From a virus, in IMG/VR virus record IMGVR_UViG_3300027709_000056, positions 1-64,000 of that record: a stretch of DNA of 64,000 bases. One strand, 5' to 3'. Positions within the stretch are counted from its first letter, which is position 1, and each line of letters begins with the position of its first letter. The translations under genes and the position numbers were made by a program. The notes beneath the pieces are model-generated. The model saw only the letters and a program-made list of their open reading frames with translations. It was not told where the DNA came from and ran no database searches. Below are positions 51,501 through 60,910 of the stretch, in pieces.

Positions 51501-54500
51501 TACAATAAAACTTAATACACAAGCTAGATATGAAGCAAATGAAATTATAGGTATTCTTGATGTAACTGATGCTGAGAAATTTTTTAAAGTTAAAAGTGTA
51601 TCATTAGATACTGTTATTTGTTATGCAAATGGTACTACAGAAGATGTAGAGGTAGCAACGGGATTTGTTACAACATTTACTTCTTCAAGAGTTGCTAGTT
51701 TAACTGAAGCAAATACTAAAGCTATTAATAGTTCATTAAAAGTAGGTGAATTATTTTGGATTGACGATGATGATTCAAGTCGTTGGATTGTCTTAGAAAA
51801 TAAACCTGCTTTTACTTCACATTCGTTAGTTACTAATCCTGAGTCAGGAATAGATCATGAATTTGGTAAAGTTATTGCGTCAGATGATAGAAATACTATT
51901 TTAATTGCATCAGCTCCAGGACTAGAAAAAGTTTATGTATTTTTACGAACTACTGAAGGTACGCCTTATGCACTAGCACAAGAGATTGATGCACCAACAG
52001 GACTTTATACAGGTAATGGAAAATTTGGTAGTAGTGTTGCATTAACTGATGACGGTGAGCATTTAGTTATTGGTGTGCCTGAAGCTAGTAATATAAAGAC
52101 AAAATTTAAAGGTAACTTTGATACTGCAACGTCTTATGTTGCGGGAGAACTTGTTAAGCATCTTGAAACATTCTGGGAAGCTCAATGGCCTGTTGCACCA
52201 GCAACTGGGGCATTAACATTTCCTAGTTTTGCTTCAACTTCTAAAATACAAGAATCTCATTATGATGCAGGAGCCAATTCGTATCCTACTATAGTGTTTG
52301 CTATAAGAGGTGATTATAATTTAGATGTTACAACAGATCATATATTAGTTAGAGCACCAACCAGTCAATATAATGGATCTGCACCTAATGATAAATTAGT
52401 TCTTAATTGGAATGAATTTTCACAAAATTATCCAACAGGAATTTTACCATGGGGATCAACAGGTCCTGGTGTAGCGGCATTTGAAGGAAGCAAAATTATT
52501 GCGGCTAAGATTGATGCTGTTTTATATGTTGACAACTTAATACGTGTTCCTAATGTTGGAGATTCACTTTCATCATCAGCGGCACTAGGAGAAGTAGCAT
52601 ACATTCGAATTGAAAATGTTAGTCAAGCAATAATTTATATGAAAGATGTTAGTGGACAGTTTTCTGCTACTGACGAAATTTTCTTAAATGCAGTAAGTTG
52701 CGGAACTTATACATTAATTCAACCAGAAGGCGGAGCAAGTACATTTGCTGGCTGGTGGAAGATAGATGGATTTACACCGTTTACTACAACACTTACTTCA
52801 GCACAAAATATTCAAACACCAAACTTTGTGCTCCAAGATTTTATATTACAATCTGAATCACGTTCACCTGTTGTATTTGGTAACACAATGGATGACGTTC
52901 GTGCATTAAGTTTAATTACTGATCCAACCAGAGGTGGTCGTTTAGGTCATTTAAGTTATTATGATAAAAATGGATTACCTAATTTAAGTGAACTTTGGTT
53001 TATAAGAGCTCCTAAAGTTTTTACAGATCCAGCTAATCCAACAGACCCATTAAATATTTGGGTTAATACTATTAGAGGTGGTGTTGAACCTATCTCAGTA
53101 TTTGACCCAGCAACGCTAGGTTTAACATTTAGTTACTTGAACGATACAACACATACAATTCATGACTTATGGTCAGGCTTTATTGATGTAACATTTACAA
53201 ACTTTGATGGTTTTGGGAATCCTTATATTCCACAAGAAGGTGATACTGTTATTGATGATACTACAGGCGCTGAAGCTGAAGTATCATATTTGCAAGAACA
53301 ATTATTAACGTGTAGATTATATTTAAAAAGTAGAGTAGGAACATTTAGGTTCGGAGTTAATAATGGTGAAACTAGTACCATTAGTATTAAAGATGCTATT
53401 AGCCTTGGTGTTAATAGACTATCGGGGAGATTAGATCATGCGGATATGGATAGTGCGACTACAGGTGAAATGGTTGTTGTTAAAAACACGGATTCAACTC
53501 AGTTTCCGGTTACTTCGTCGACTTTTCAAAACGAGTTAGAAGTACATTTTTATTCCAGCAGTACAGTTAGCGGAATTGCTCAAACACCGAGTTATCCTAC
53601 ACCACTGAATAAAGATTGGTTACAATATTATAATATTCCAGCTCATACTGAGGGTGTAGCAGGTTCGTATACTAATGAAGGAATGTATCTAGCTTATGCA
53701 AAAACAGATTCAAGAGAGTATTCATTAAATTATGGTTACATAATACCAGACAGAGGTAATAACAAGTATGTAGGAAAGCAATTAGAATTTGCAACAGATA
53801 ATAAGTTACATTATCTTTATGTTAGTACAGGAGACCTTAATACAGTAGGTAATGCTGGTAGAATTTATTTTGTTAAACATGGTACTGACGCTGATGCAAA
53901 TGAATATAGTTATGCATTAGGTAAGGACAAATATTATAAAGGAACATTTAGTAACAGTCAAACATACTTTGAAAATGATATAGTTTTATATACAAGTAAG
54001 TTTTATCAAAGTAAAACTAATTTAGCGGCTGGAGCCTTTCAGACATCTTTGTGGACAGAATTATCCACGCATATAGATTATGTAGGACATATTCCTAATG
54101 ATTCTGGTTTAACAGTTGATGGCGAAAATATTGCAGATCAAAGTACAATAAAGAATTTTGCTCAACCGTTTGCTGAAAGTAAAGACGGAAGTGTTTTAGT
54201 TGTTGTAGCAGAATATACTGATACTAATCCTAAAATTTTAATTTATAGATTAAACAACGGTCATTATGAATTTAGTCAAGTTATTGTAACACCTAATGCA
54301 GATATAGGATTTGGTCAAGCAATTGCAGTTTCAGATGATGGAACATTAGTTGCAGTCGGAGCCCCATTACAAGATGAGGTTAACGATAACAATGGTGCTG
54401 TTTATGTTTACAGACTAGTTTCTGGTAGCTTTATATGGTCACAAACACTTTATAGTCCGGAAGATGATGTAGCAGAAAGATTTGGGGCATCATTAGACTT

Positions 54501-57500
54501 TGATAAAAATAATTTAATTGTATCATCTAGAGGTGGCGACCTTATTTCAACTACAACATTTGATGCTAATACTGTAGTTGCTACTACACTTGATAATAAT
54601 CTTACTCAGTTTAAAACAGCAAACGAAGATAGTGGACAAGTTCTTGTATTCCAAAGATTTAATAATACATTAATTTATAGCGAAAGATTTGTTTATAATA
54701 ATCCTGCAACTCGTAGGTTTGGTGAAAATTTATTATTCAGAGATAATCATGTTTATGTTTCAATGCCTGAATTAACAATATCAACAACTGATAACGAGAT
54801 GGGCACTATACTTGACTTTAGACGTGATAGAGTTACACTATCATGGACTACTTTACGTACACCTATTGATCAAATTGATATAGAAAAATATAGAGGTGTG
54901 TTTATTTACGACACAAGAGATAATTCGTTAACTAAACAAATAGATTATATTGATCCTATCCAAGGAAAGATTGCTGGTACGGCTGAAGAAGAATTATCAT
55001 ATAAAACACCATATGACCCAGCAGTTTATACAACTGGAGAAGCTCCAGCTGTGGTTGATTCTGGAGGATACTGGGGTGAAAAATATGTTGGAAAACTTTG
55101 GTGGGATTTAAGTACTATAAAATTTCATAATCCTTACCAAGGCGACATAATTTATCAAACTGCTAACTGGGGTCGTTTATTTACAGGCGCAAGTGCTGAT
55201 ATTTACGAGTGGGTTGAAACTACACTTAAACCTTCAGAGTGGTTAGAACAAGCAGATACAGAAGAAGGATTAACTAAAGGAATTAGTGGAACACCTAAAT
55301 ATGATGATAATACTTTAGTGACAGGAAGAGTATTTGATAAACAAGGACAGTCTTTTTCTAACAAGTATTACTACTGGATTAAAAATAGAAAAATTATTCC
55401 AGGAATAATAGATAGAAAAACTAGTGCATATGATGTTGCACAATTAATTGCAGATCCACAAGCACAAGGATATCAATTTATAGCACCACTTTCAAACAAT
55501 AGATTTGCTTTGTATAATTGTGCAAATTTACTTTCAGGAGATAATTCTGCAATTAACTTCCGTTATTGGAATATTGAAACACCAACAAATATCCATAATG
55601 AATATCAAATTTTAAGTGATGGCTTGGGTACAAGTAGACCTAAACAGGAATTAGAACGTAAATGGTTTGATAGTTTAATTGGTTGGGATACAAAAATGAG
55701 ATCTGTTCCAGATCATGCATTAAGTGTAAAACAACGATATGGTATTTTAAATCGTCCAAGACAAAGTATGTTTGTTAATAGACTTGAAGGTGTTAAACAA
55801 TTTGTTGAACGAGTTAATTTAGTTTTTAAGCAAAACATAATTATTGATGAATATGATATTAGTAAATTTAATTTAGTTGATCCATTACCTACATTAAATT
55901 CTGGAACGTATGATGCAGTTGTTGATACGTATGCTGAAATAGTTTATGTTGGTACGGCTAAAGTTGAACAAGCTATCTTAACGCCAACTTGGGTTAATGG
56001 TAAGTTAACAGATGTAAAAATTACTAATCCTGGGCGTGGATATAAAGTACCACCTACATATGACTTTGCTAATATTGGTAATGGTAGTGGTGCTGTTATA
56101 ACTTTAACAATTGATACTTTAGGAAAAATTACTTCAGCAGTTATTAAATATGAAGGTAAAGATTATCCAAGTACTACTTCTATTGAAGTTAGAAAGTTTA
56201 GCACACTTATTAAAACAGACGAAACAGTCCAAAATAAATGGGCTATTTACGGATATAATGCAACTTCAAAAACGTGGGAAAGAACTGCAAGTCAAAGTTA
56301 TAATGTACCTAAGTTTTGGTCTTATGCTAATTGGTATGCTATGGGGTATACTCAGTTTACAGATGTTGATTATCTAATAGACGAAAGTTATCAATTAACA
56401 GCTTTAGATGATAGTATTGGTGATATAATTAAAATTAAAACAGTTGGTTCAGGTGGTTGGTTACTATTAGAGAAAACATCTGATGCGCCTGCTGTAGATT
56501 ATACTACTAATTATAAAACAATTGGTAGAGCAAACGGAACCCTTGAATTATCTTCAAAGTTATATAATTATCCAGCTTCACATATTGGTTATGATGCTTT
56601 AAGTTATGATACTAGTGATTATGATAATCAACCAGTACATGAACTTAGATTAATATTACAAGCACTACGTGATGATATTTTAATAGATGATCTTGCAGTA
56701 GAATATAATAAGTTATTCTTTTCAAGTGTACGTTATGCATTTTCAGAACAAAAATATGTTGACTGGGCATTTAAAACAAGCTTCATGAAAGCAAAACATA
56801 ACATAGGAGATCTTAAACAAAAAATTACTTTCCAAAACGATAATCTTTCTAGTTATGAAGATTTTGTAGCAGAAGCAAAACCGTATAAAACAAAAATTAG
56901 AGAATACTTAACTTCGTATACAAAAACAGATCCTACAAATTCGTCAGTAACTGATTTCGATTTACCACCAGCTTATAATGTACAAGATGGTAAAATTGTT
57001 CCGTCTGCTTTAAAAATAAAAGACGATGCAGTATATGGAGTAGATCCAGGGTTAGTAACTTATCCAAATAAACATTGGAAAGAAAATTTAGGATATGACG
57101 TTGTAGAAATACAAATTAAAGATGGTGGAACAGGATATCTTGAGGTTCCAGTAATTACATTTAGTGGCGGTGGCGGAACAGGAGCCAAAGCTAGAGCATA
57201 TATTGGTACCGGTGGAAAAATTACTGCAATTATGATGACAAATGTTGGGTCAGGATACTTATCTGCACCAACAGTTATTATTAATGGTACACAATCAGAT
57301 GATGGTAAGGAAGCAAGTGTTTCAGCTAAACTAGGCAATGGAAAAGTTCGTAATAGTCATATTATATCAAAGTATGATAGAGTTACAGGAACATTTTTAA
57401 TTACAACATTAACAGAAACACAAAACTTTACAGGTAATGCAAGTGAAATTAATTTTGATTTAACATGGCCAATGGACTTAAGGCCTTCACAAATTGAAGT

Positions 57501-60270
57501 TACAGTTGCAAACATTGAATCATTAAACAGTGAGTACACATACTCTAATGTTGCAGATGAAACTAAGACTTATACAAGATATAAAGGTCGTATAACATTT
57601 ACTAATCCGCCAGCTAATAATGCCGCTATTGTGGTCAAGTATAGTAAATCAATTAATATGCTTCAAGCACAAGACCGTATTAGTTTATTTTATAAACCAA
57701 CAGACGGAATGCTAGGAAATGATATAGCACAATTAATGGATGGTATTGATTACGGTGGTGTAGAAGTTAGAAGTTTTGATTTTGGTGGAGGCGCAGGTTG
57801 GAGTTCAGAGCCTTGGTATACATCAACTTGGGATACGTATGATAATACGTATGAAGACGAAGTCTTTACATTAGATGGCAGTACAAATGTTTTTGCTCTT
57901 GCAAAACCATTAGAAGATGGCGTAATTTATAATGTTTATAAAAATGGTGTTAGAGTAGACGATCCAGAATATGATGGTAGTACTGTACCGGGTAATCCTA
58001 GTGCAGTTATGCAATCTATTACAGGTGATGGTACAACACAAACTGTTCAACTTAATGAAGAATTAATTCCAACAGTTGATGGCGATGTAATTATTATTAG
58101 AAAGTCTTCAAGCGATGGAAGTTTTATTCCAGATCCAGATGCATATGATACATTATTACAAGGTGGCGATATGGCATATACATCAGCAAGGGGTCTTGCA
58201 TCGGAAGAAATTGTTGTTGATGGTGATGGCTTTGTTACAGAATTAACATCAAAAGGTCCAGAAGAATTAATTCCAGGACAAGTTCTTGATACAGTTGATT
58301 TTAAAGTTTATGATAGATCTACAGATGGATCAAGTATTATTAGTAGTCATAATTATTTTGGGGATGGATCTAAAACTGCATTTCCTATTACTAACATACC
58401 AGCAAGTCAAACAGATTTATTTGTAAAAGTAAATGGAATAATTTTAGATGCTACTCAATATACTGTAAATTATCAAACTAAACAAGTTGTGATTACTAAC
58501 GCACCAGGACTTGACGAGCAAGTACACATTTCAACAATGTCAAACAATGGTGAAAAAATTATAGACTTTGATTCATTTGTTGGCGACGGTTCAACATCAC
58601 AGTTTGTTACGTCGGTTATTTATAAAACAGGATTGTCATATACATTAACAGTAGATGGCGAAACAGTACAAACTGATCTAGATGAAACCGATGCTACATA
58701 TGAAGTACCAGGTAGGGTTGTTTTTAAATTAGGAACTGTACCTAACTCTGATGCAGTAATTCAATATGTAATTTATGATAGTGTTAGTAAAGCATTTAGC
58801 CAACTATCAACAGAAGCATTTACTGGCAATGGAGTTGACGCATCATTCACATTAAGTCAAGTACCATTTACTAGTGAACCAACTAGTCATAACATTATAG
58901 TTAAATTAAATAATAAGATTTTAAGTGCAGGATATAATCAACAATTTACAGTTGTTGCAGGACGTGAATATCAATTAAGACAATGGCAAATTTCAACAGC
59001 AACTATTAGTTCTGAAAATGTGTATGTTTTCTTAAATGGTGTTCAGTTAGAAATAGGAATAGAATGGCGTTGGGACACATATAATGGAACAGCAGTATTA
59101 TTTGATACTACAGGAACCATAGGTGATAACTTAGAAGTGTTTGTACTTGATAGTGGAGATTATCAATTAGGATACTTTGATAGTGGAACATCTTTATTTG
59201 TTAAAACACCTAATAAAGTTTATTTAGATGTTGTTCCAGCTAATGGTGATATACTAACAATCTATCAATTTAGTAAGCATGATATTAGAAAAATTGAGAG
59301 AGAAGTATTTGATGTTGTAGCAAGAAATGACGTTACAGTTGGTACTGATGGTTATACAGAGTATCATCAATTAACTAAAGGAATAATTAGATTACGTGAA
59401 GAAGCCTTTGATGCTGAATATGTGTGGGTTACATTAAATCAAGACTTATTAACTCCAAGCATTGATTATTATGTTACAGATGATAAAAAACATATCAAAA
59501 TTGTAGTTGATATCGATCCTAATGATAAGATAGAAGTAATTCATTTTACTAATCCTATTATTGTTCCAAAATTTGGATTTAGAATTTTCAAAGATATGTT
59601 GAATAGAACACATTATAAACGACTTGGAGATGATAATAAATATACATTAGCAGAAGATTTACATTGGTATGATAGCAGAATTTATGTAACAAATTATGAT
59701 CGTTTACCTCTTCCTAACAAGGATAAAGGTATTCCAGGAATAATTTTTATAAACAGCGAACGTATTGAGTATTATTTGAAGGAAGGTGGAGCTATTAGGC
59801 AGTTACGTAGAGGCACGTTAGGTACAGGTATTGCAGAGTTACATAAAGCTGGATCAGAGTTAATTGATCAGAGCGGAACGCAAACAATACCATATACTGA
59901 TGAGACAAAAACGCAGGTATTTGAAGCAGATGGGTCTACAGCGGCTATTACAGTTGATTTTATTCCAAAAACTGTTAATGAATTTGAAGTATTTGTAGCA
60001 GGTAAGCGATTACGTAAAAATGCAATTAGTTCATTCGATGTAACGCTTAATTTAGATAGTCCTGAAGGAGATGTTACGTTACCACCTGAATTTAGTGTAG
60101 ATGGTACAACATCAACGGTGACATTATTAAATACACCAGCTATTAATAGTAAAATTATAGTGGTGAGAAAGCTCGGAAGAACTTGGACTGATCTAGGTAC
60201 TCCGTTGCATAGACAGGAAAACAACATAGGGCGTTTCTTAAGAAGCAAAGAGGTTGCGTTACCTAAATAA
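45550..60270 (+). CDS. Giant baseplate/tail protein in the gp7 position, 4906 aa
   Basis: The longest gene in the window (14.7 kb), translationally coupled to gp6. T4 gp7 has 1032 aa. Visible domains: conserved N-terminus (ESAELLPRYFRTQHNKKFLN); CBM-like Y..G..V......Y modules near 1442, 1707, 2192 and 2802; integrin-like FG-GAP propeller blades near 2099-2180 and 2867-3060 (FGSSVALTDDGEHLVIGVP, FGQAIAVSDDGTLVAVGAP) separated by ~680 residues; GSGY-PPTV repeats at ~3495, 3859 and 3900; F.GDGS..F..........V.VNG repeats between ~4150 and 4600; and a conserved C-terminus (HYKRLGDDNKYTLAEDLHWY). No catalytic motif. Likely outer wedge scaffold bearing host-binding elements; gp7 equivalence is positional inference. 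Confidence 0.8.
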   Translation: MPFTDDQHEYPLPGSGKKPPKRESAELLPRYFRTQHNKKFLNATLDQLNQPGVAEKLSGYFGRRTAKAYEAGDTYIAENNSDRENYQLEPAAVIKDDLNNVTFYKDYLDYINQTRAFGGTVDNHDKLNSQEYYAWNPNIDWDKFTNFREYYWLPGGPIGIGIVGQADNIISTYKVTKKDNLDNNGYVFTPDGLTQNPTLKLYRGQTYIFEIDALGMPLTFRTARSLDPSLLYSKGLDDSTQTVDVGTITWTIDNSAPDTLYYVNGNDINASGLIQIADAIENSSIDVENEIVGKKTYTMTNGYSLSNGMKVYFQGNVTPTKYATGEWYVEGVGNEIKLVHEKDLEIPATYSTNKPVPFDTEGFDRLPYSNANSFAGVKDYLVINRASRSRSPWTRYNRWFHRDVIETVATINGTPTEIDQDYRAKRPIIEFEAGLKLYNFGTSAKDDIDLLDTFTKDVFSDIEGATGYNIDGLDIVDNMRILFTADPDSRVKGKIFKVKFITHNLVRQISLIEETDTNPIENETVLVRNGETYKGKMWFYNGTDWKAGQDKTIINQTPLFELYDSVGYSFANNTYYAASTFKGNKVFSYKVGAGTVNDAELGFSLSYRALENTGDILFDFNLLSDNFAYQKDNAVLTKNTDIGLLRVYTAINTFTYTSGWIKAKANSRQHVIRQYVVTTKFNDFAIDVYDRSGDLNDLWDRVYVNNVRQYNGVDYVLNRINGTAFVTFVKKLKEDDVLLIKTNSATKKNVNGYYEMPLNLERNPLNNNVLTFTLGEVTDHVQSMTEYRDDTTGTFPGNTNLRDLGDLAPYGRRFVQHSGPINLALFSITDQESNIIHAIRHASKEYGKFRRLFLQEANQLGFDGETKEHFDRVMKKVVRSKTNDMPYYFSDMIGIGTSTKTTHTVEDIDTVFYALAQDFGLSDLSSRAVYVYKNGVQLVHGVDYYFPEEDQPGFVAITGTKVIGDVLDVYEYETSDGSYIPPTPSKLGLYPAYKPYKFLDDTYQVPTEVIQGHDGNIFVCYGDFRDDLLLELEKRIYNNIKCAYDKTIIDIHEFVGGESRDTGFTKWQRDRALITDFTAWLSNVGDLDYSDYGFYQRTNSFTFNYGSMTSPKGAKLPGYWRGIYKEAYDTDRPHTHPWETLGYTLEPTWWKTVYGPAPYTSENKILWQDIEDGVIREPGKSLTYLPAYARKDITKHIPVDDVGKLLSPLDSNYAKNYVLALTEGPFEFGDEAPTETAWRRSSEYPFAFIVSWILNQPSKIVGLGFDRSRIIRNPAKEIVYSETSKRLRLKDLVFPNTHMDTVRVSTSGLVNYIFDYIGSRTLVSYDAYKKNLTTLTNQLGFKVAGFTNKAKFKLLLDSRTPYNEGNVFVPDENYKVFLNSSSVVDLVSYSGVIIEKQPAGFIVKGYDKANPYFKYFAVRERANDPVERVGGVTDSFVIWKSNQTYVEGQTVEFTNEYYRVKEGHISTGDFNSSFFAKLVELPISGGVSAYFRREFDTEPPFINSTLELSYGHLFRTVQEVVDFLLGYGAWLEWKGFDFNWFNKDINSVENWTLSAKEFLFWTTQNWNADSVITLSPAANKFKFRKDFYVSDNIFDSFYDYTLLKADGKKLLPEFVNVYRSVNNEFQITTKNSADGVYAVKLPLIQKEHVVLLDNHTVFNDIVYDLEPGYRQERIKVLGYRTDDWTGNLNIPGFIYDNAICTDWIQYQDYAIGDTVRYKEFYYVAKIKIPGTESFEAENWVRLDEKPTSELIPNLDYKAKQFKDFYDLDTDNFDTEQQRMSQHLIGYQKRNYLSNIINDDVSQYKFYQGFIQDKGTQNSLTKLFDALSNADKDSIEFYEEWGIKLGQYGSAEAFDEIEFKLDEAKFKLSPQPLELVDTILGTETDLIYRQRPFEVYLKPNNYDHKPFPTKYKATDYIPTAGFVNESDVKLTVATYDDILTQDIKTLNVGDYVWAGTRGTTWDVVKYISTTDRVTAITSDTDAGTTTIKLNTQARYEANEIIGILDVTDAEKFFKVKSVSLDTVICYANGTTEDVEVATGFVTTFTSSRVASLTEANTKAINSSLKVGELFWIDDDDSSRWIVLENKPAFTSHSLVTNPESGIDHEFGKVIASDDRNTILIASAPGLEKVYVFLRTTEGTPYALAQEIDAPTGLYTGNGKFGSSVALTDDGEHLVIGVPEASNIKTKFKGNFDTATSYVAGELVKHLETFWEAQWPVAPATGALTFPSFASTSKIQESHYDAGANSYPTIVFAIRGDYNLDVTTDHILVRAPTSQYNGSAPNDKLVLNWNEFSQNYPTGILPWGSTGPGVAAFEGSKIIAAKIDAVLYVDNLIRVPNVGDSLSSSAALGEVAYIRIENVSQAIIYMKDVSGQFSATDEIFLNAVSCGTYTLIQPEGGASTFAGWWKIDGFTPFTTTLTSAQNIQTPNFVLQDFILQSESRSPVVFGNTMDDVRALSLITDPTRGGRLGHLSYYDKNGLPNLSELWFIRAPKVFTDPANPTDPLNIWVNTIRGGVEPISVFDPATLGLTFSYLNDTTHTIHDLWSGFIDVTFTNFDGFGNPYIPQEGDTVIDDTTGAEAEVSYLQEQLLTCRLYLKSRVGTFRFGVNNGETSTISIKDAISLGVNRLSGRLDHADMDSATTGEMVVVKNTDSTQFPVTSSTFQNELEVHFYSSSTVSGIAQTPSYPTPLNKDWLQYYNIPAHTEGVAGSYTNEGMYLAYAKTDSREYSLNYGYIIPDRGNNKYVGKQLEFATDNKLHYLYVSTGDLNTVGNAGRIYFVKHGTDADANEYSYALGKDKYYKGTFSNSQTYFENDIVLYTSKFYQSKTNLAAGAFQTSLWTELSTHIDYVGHIPNDSGLTVDGENIADQSTIKNFAQPFAESKDGSVLVVVAEYTDTNPKILIYRLNNGHYEFSQVIVTPNADIGFGQAIAVSDDGTLVAVGAPLQDEVNDNNGAVYVYRLVSGSFIWSQTLYSPEDDVAERFGASLDFDKNNLIVSSRGGDLISTTTFDANTVVATTLDNNLTQFKTANEDSGQVLVFQRFNNTLIYSERFVYNNPATRRFGENLLFRDNHVYVSMPELTISTTDNEMGTILDFRRDRVTLSWTTLRTPIDQIDIEKYRGVFIYDTRDNSLTKQIDYIDPIQGKIAGTAEEELSYKTPYDPAVYTTGEAPAVVDSGGYWGEKYVGKLWWDLSTIKFHNPYQGDIIYQTANWGRLFTGASADIYEWVETTLKPSEWLEQADTEEGLTKGISGTPKYDDNTLVTGRVFDKQGQSFSNKYYYWIKNRKIIPGIIDRKTSAYDVAQLIADPQAQGYQFIAPLSNNRFALYNCANLLSGDNSAINFRYWNIETPTNIHNEYQILSDGLGTSRPKQELERKWFDSLIGWDTKMRSVPDHALSVKQRYGILNRPRQSMFVNRLEGVKQFVERVNLVFKQNIIIDEYDISKFNLVDPLPTLNSGTYDAVVDTYAEIVYVGTAKVEQAILTPTWVNGKLTDVKITNPGRGYKVPPTYDFANIGNGSGAVITLTIDTLGKITSAVIKYEGKDYPSTTSIEVRKFSTLIKTDETVQNKWAIYGYNATSKTWERTASQSYNVPKFWSYANWYAMGYTQFTDVDYLIDESYQLTALDDSIGDIIKIKTVGSGGWLLLEKTSDAPAVDYTTNYKTIGRANGTLELSSKLYNYPASHIGYDALSYDTSDYDNQPVHELRLILQALRDDILIDDLAVEYNKLFFSSVRYAFSEQKYVDWAFKTSFMKAKHNIGDLKQKITFQNDNLSSYEDFVAEAKPYKTKIREYLTSYTKTDPTNSSVTDFDLPPAYNVQDGKIVPSALKIKDDAVYGVDPGLVTYPNKHWKENLGYDVVEIQIKDGGTGYLEVPVITFSGGGGTGAKARAYIGTGGKITAIMMTNVGSGYLSAPTVIINGTQSDDGKEASVSAKLGNGKVRNSHIISKYDRVTGTFLITTLTETQNFTGNASEINFDLTWPMDLRPSQIEVTVANIESLNSEYTYSNVADETKTYTRYKGRITFTNPPANNAAIVVKYSKSINMLQAQDRISLFYKPTDGMLGNDIAQLMDGIDYGGVEVRSFDFGGGAGWSSEPWYTSTWDTYDNTYEDEVFTLDGSTNVFALAKPLEDGVIYNVYKNGVRVDDPEYDGSTVPGNPSAVMQSITGDGTTQTVQLNEELIPTVDGDVIIIRKSSSDGSFIPDPDAYDTLLQGGDMAYTSARGLASEEIVVDGDGFVTELTSKGPEELIPGQVLDTVDFKVYDRSTDGSSIISSHNYFGDGSKTAFPITNIPASQTDLFVKVNGIILDATQYTVNYQTKQVVITNAPGLDEQVHISTMSNNGEKIIDFDSFVGDGSTSQFVTSVIYKTGLSYTLTVDGETVQTDLDETDATYEVPGRVVFKLGTVPNSDAVIQYVIYDSVSKAFSQLSTEAFTGNGVDASFTLSQVPFTSEPTSHNIIVKLNNKILSAGYNQQFTVVAGREYQLRQWQISTATISSENVYVFLNGVQLEIGIEWRWDTYNGTAVLFDTTGTIGDNLEVFVLDSGDYQLGYFDSGTSLFVKTPNKVYLDVVPANGDILTIYQFSKHDIRKIEREVFDVVARNDVTVGTDGYTEYHQLTKGIIRLREEAFDAEYVWVTLNQDLLTPSIDYYVTDDKKHIKIVVDIDPNDKIEVIHFTNPIIVPKFGFRIFKDMLNRTHYKRLGDDNKYTLAEDLHWYDSRIYVTNYDRLPLPNKDKGIPGIIFINSERIEYYLKEGGAIRQLRRGTLGTGIAELHKAGSELIDQSGTQTIPYTDETKTQVFEADGSTAAITVDFIPKTVNEFEVFVAGKRLRKNAISSFDVTLNLDSPEGDVTLPPEFSVDGTTSTVTLLNTPAINSKIIVVRKLGRTWTDLGTPLHRQENNIGRFLRSKEVALPK

Positions 60271-60273
60271 ATA
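60266..60273 (+). promoter_or_regulatory. T4-type late promoter (AATAAATA) overlapping the giant gene's stop
   Basis: CTAAATAAATACACTTGTAGG; the TAA stop of the giant gene (60268-60270) is inside the box. RNA would start near 60279, just before the AGGAT ribosome site and the ATG at 60292. Confidence 0.65.
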
Positions 60274-60291
60274 CACTTGTAGGATATTAAT

Positions 60292-60906
60292 ATGATAGAC
60301 AATTTTAAAGAACAAAACGGTGTACTCTTACAAGGATACATCAAGATTTTTAATCCAGAGACTGGTGAAATCTTCGTAGATAAGCGAAATGCAATACACT
60401 ACGAAAACATGAGTCTTGCATTAGCAGACAGTCTGGCAAACCAAGGCTATGGCTTTATTAATAGCATGGTATTTGGTAATGGTGGTACTTCTGTTGATCC
60501 TACTGGAATTATTACGTATTTGTCACCAAATTCAACGGGCACAAACGCTAGTTTATATAGTCAAACTTATACTAAAGTAATTGATGATAATTCAATTAAC
60601 AATACAGATCCTACACGAAATAAACTAGAAACTCGTCACGTTAGTGGTACAAATTATACAGATATTCTAGCAACTTGTTTACTAGACTATGGCGAACCTG
60701 GCGGACAAGATGCTATTGATAATGCAACAGGAAGTGACAGCCTTTACGTATTTGATGAGCTTGGACTTGTTAGTTATGCAACATCAGGAACAGGACGATT
60801 ACTAACACACGTAATTTTCCATCCAGTACAAAAGAGCTTGAACAGATTAGTTCAAATTGATTACACCGTAAGGGTGCAAAGTTTAACCGGCTTTAATGAG
60901 GCGTAA
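60292..60906 (+). CDS. Tail/baseplate-associated protein, 204 aa
   Basis: MIDNFKEQNGVLLQGYIKIF start, then FNPETGEIFVDKRNAIHYEN and NSMVFGNGGTSVDPTGIITY, a beta-rich protein of a type common between the giant tail gene and fibres in marine T4-like phages. No signal or enzymatic motif. Could be the wedge or fibre-attachment protein occupying the position of T4 gp8/gp9; not determinable by eye. It has its own late promoter. Spaced 4 bases from the next gene. Confidence 0.7.
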   Translation: MIDNFKEQNGVLLQGYIKIFNPETGEIFVDKRNAIHYENMSLALADSLANQGYGFINSMVFGNGGTSVDPTGIITYLSPNSTGTNASLYSQTYTKVIDDNSINNTDPTRNKLETRHVSGTNYTDILATCLLDYGEPGGQDAIDNATGSDSLYVFDELGLVSYATSGTGRLLTHVIFHPVQKSLNRLVQIDYTVRVQSLTGFNEA

Positions 60907-60910
60907 GTAA

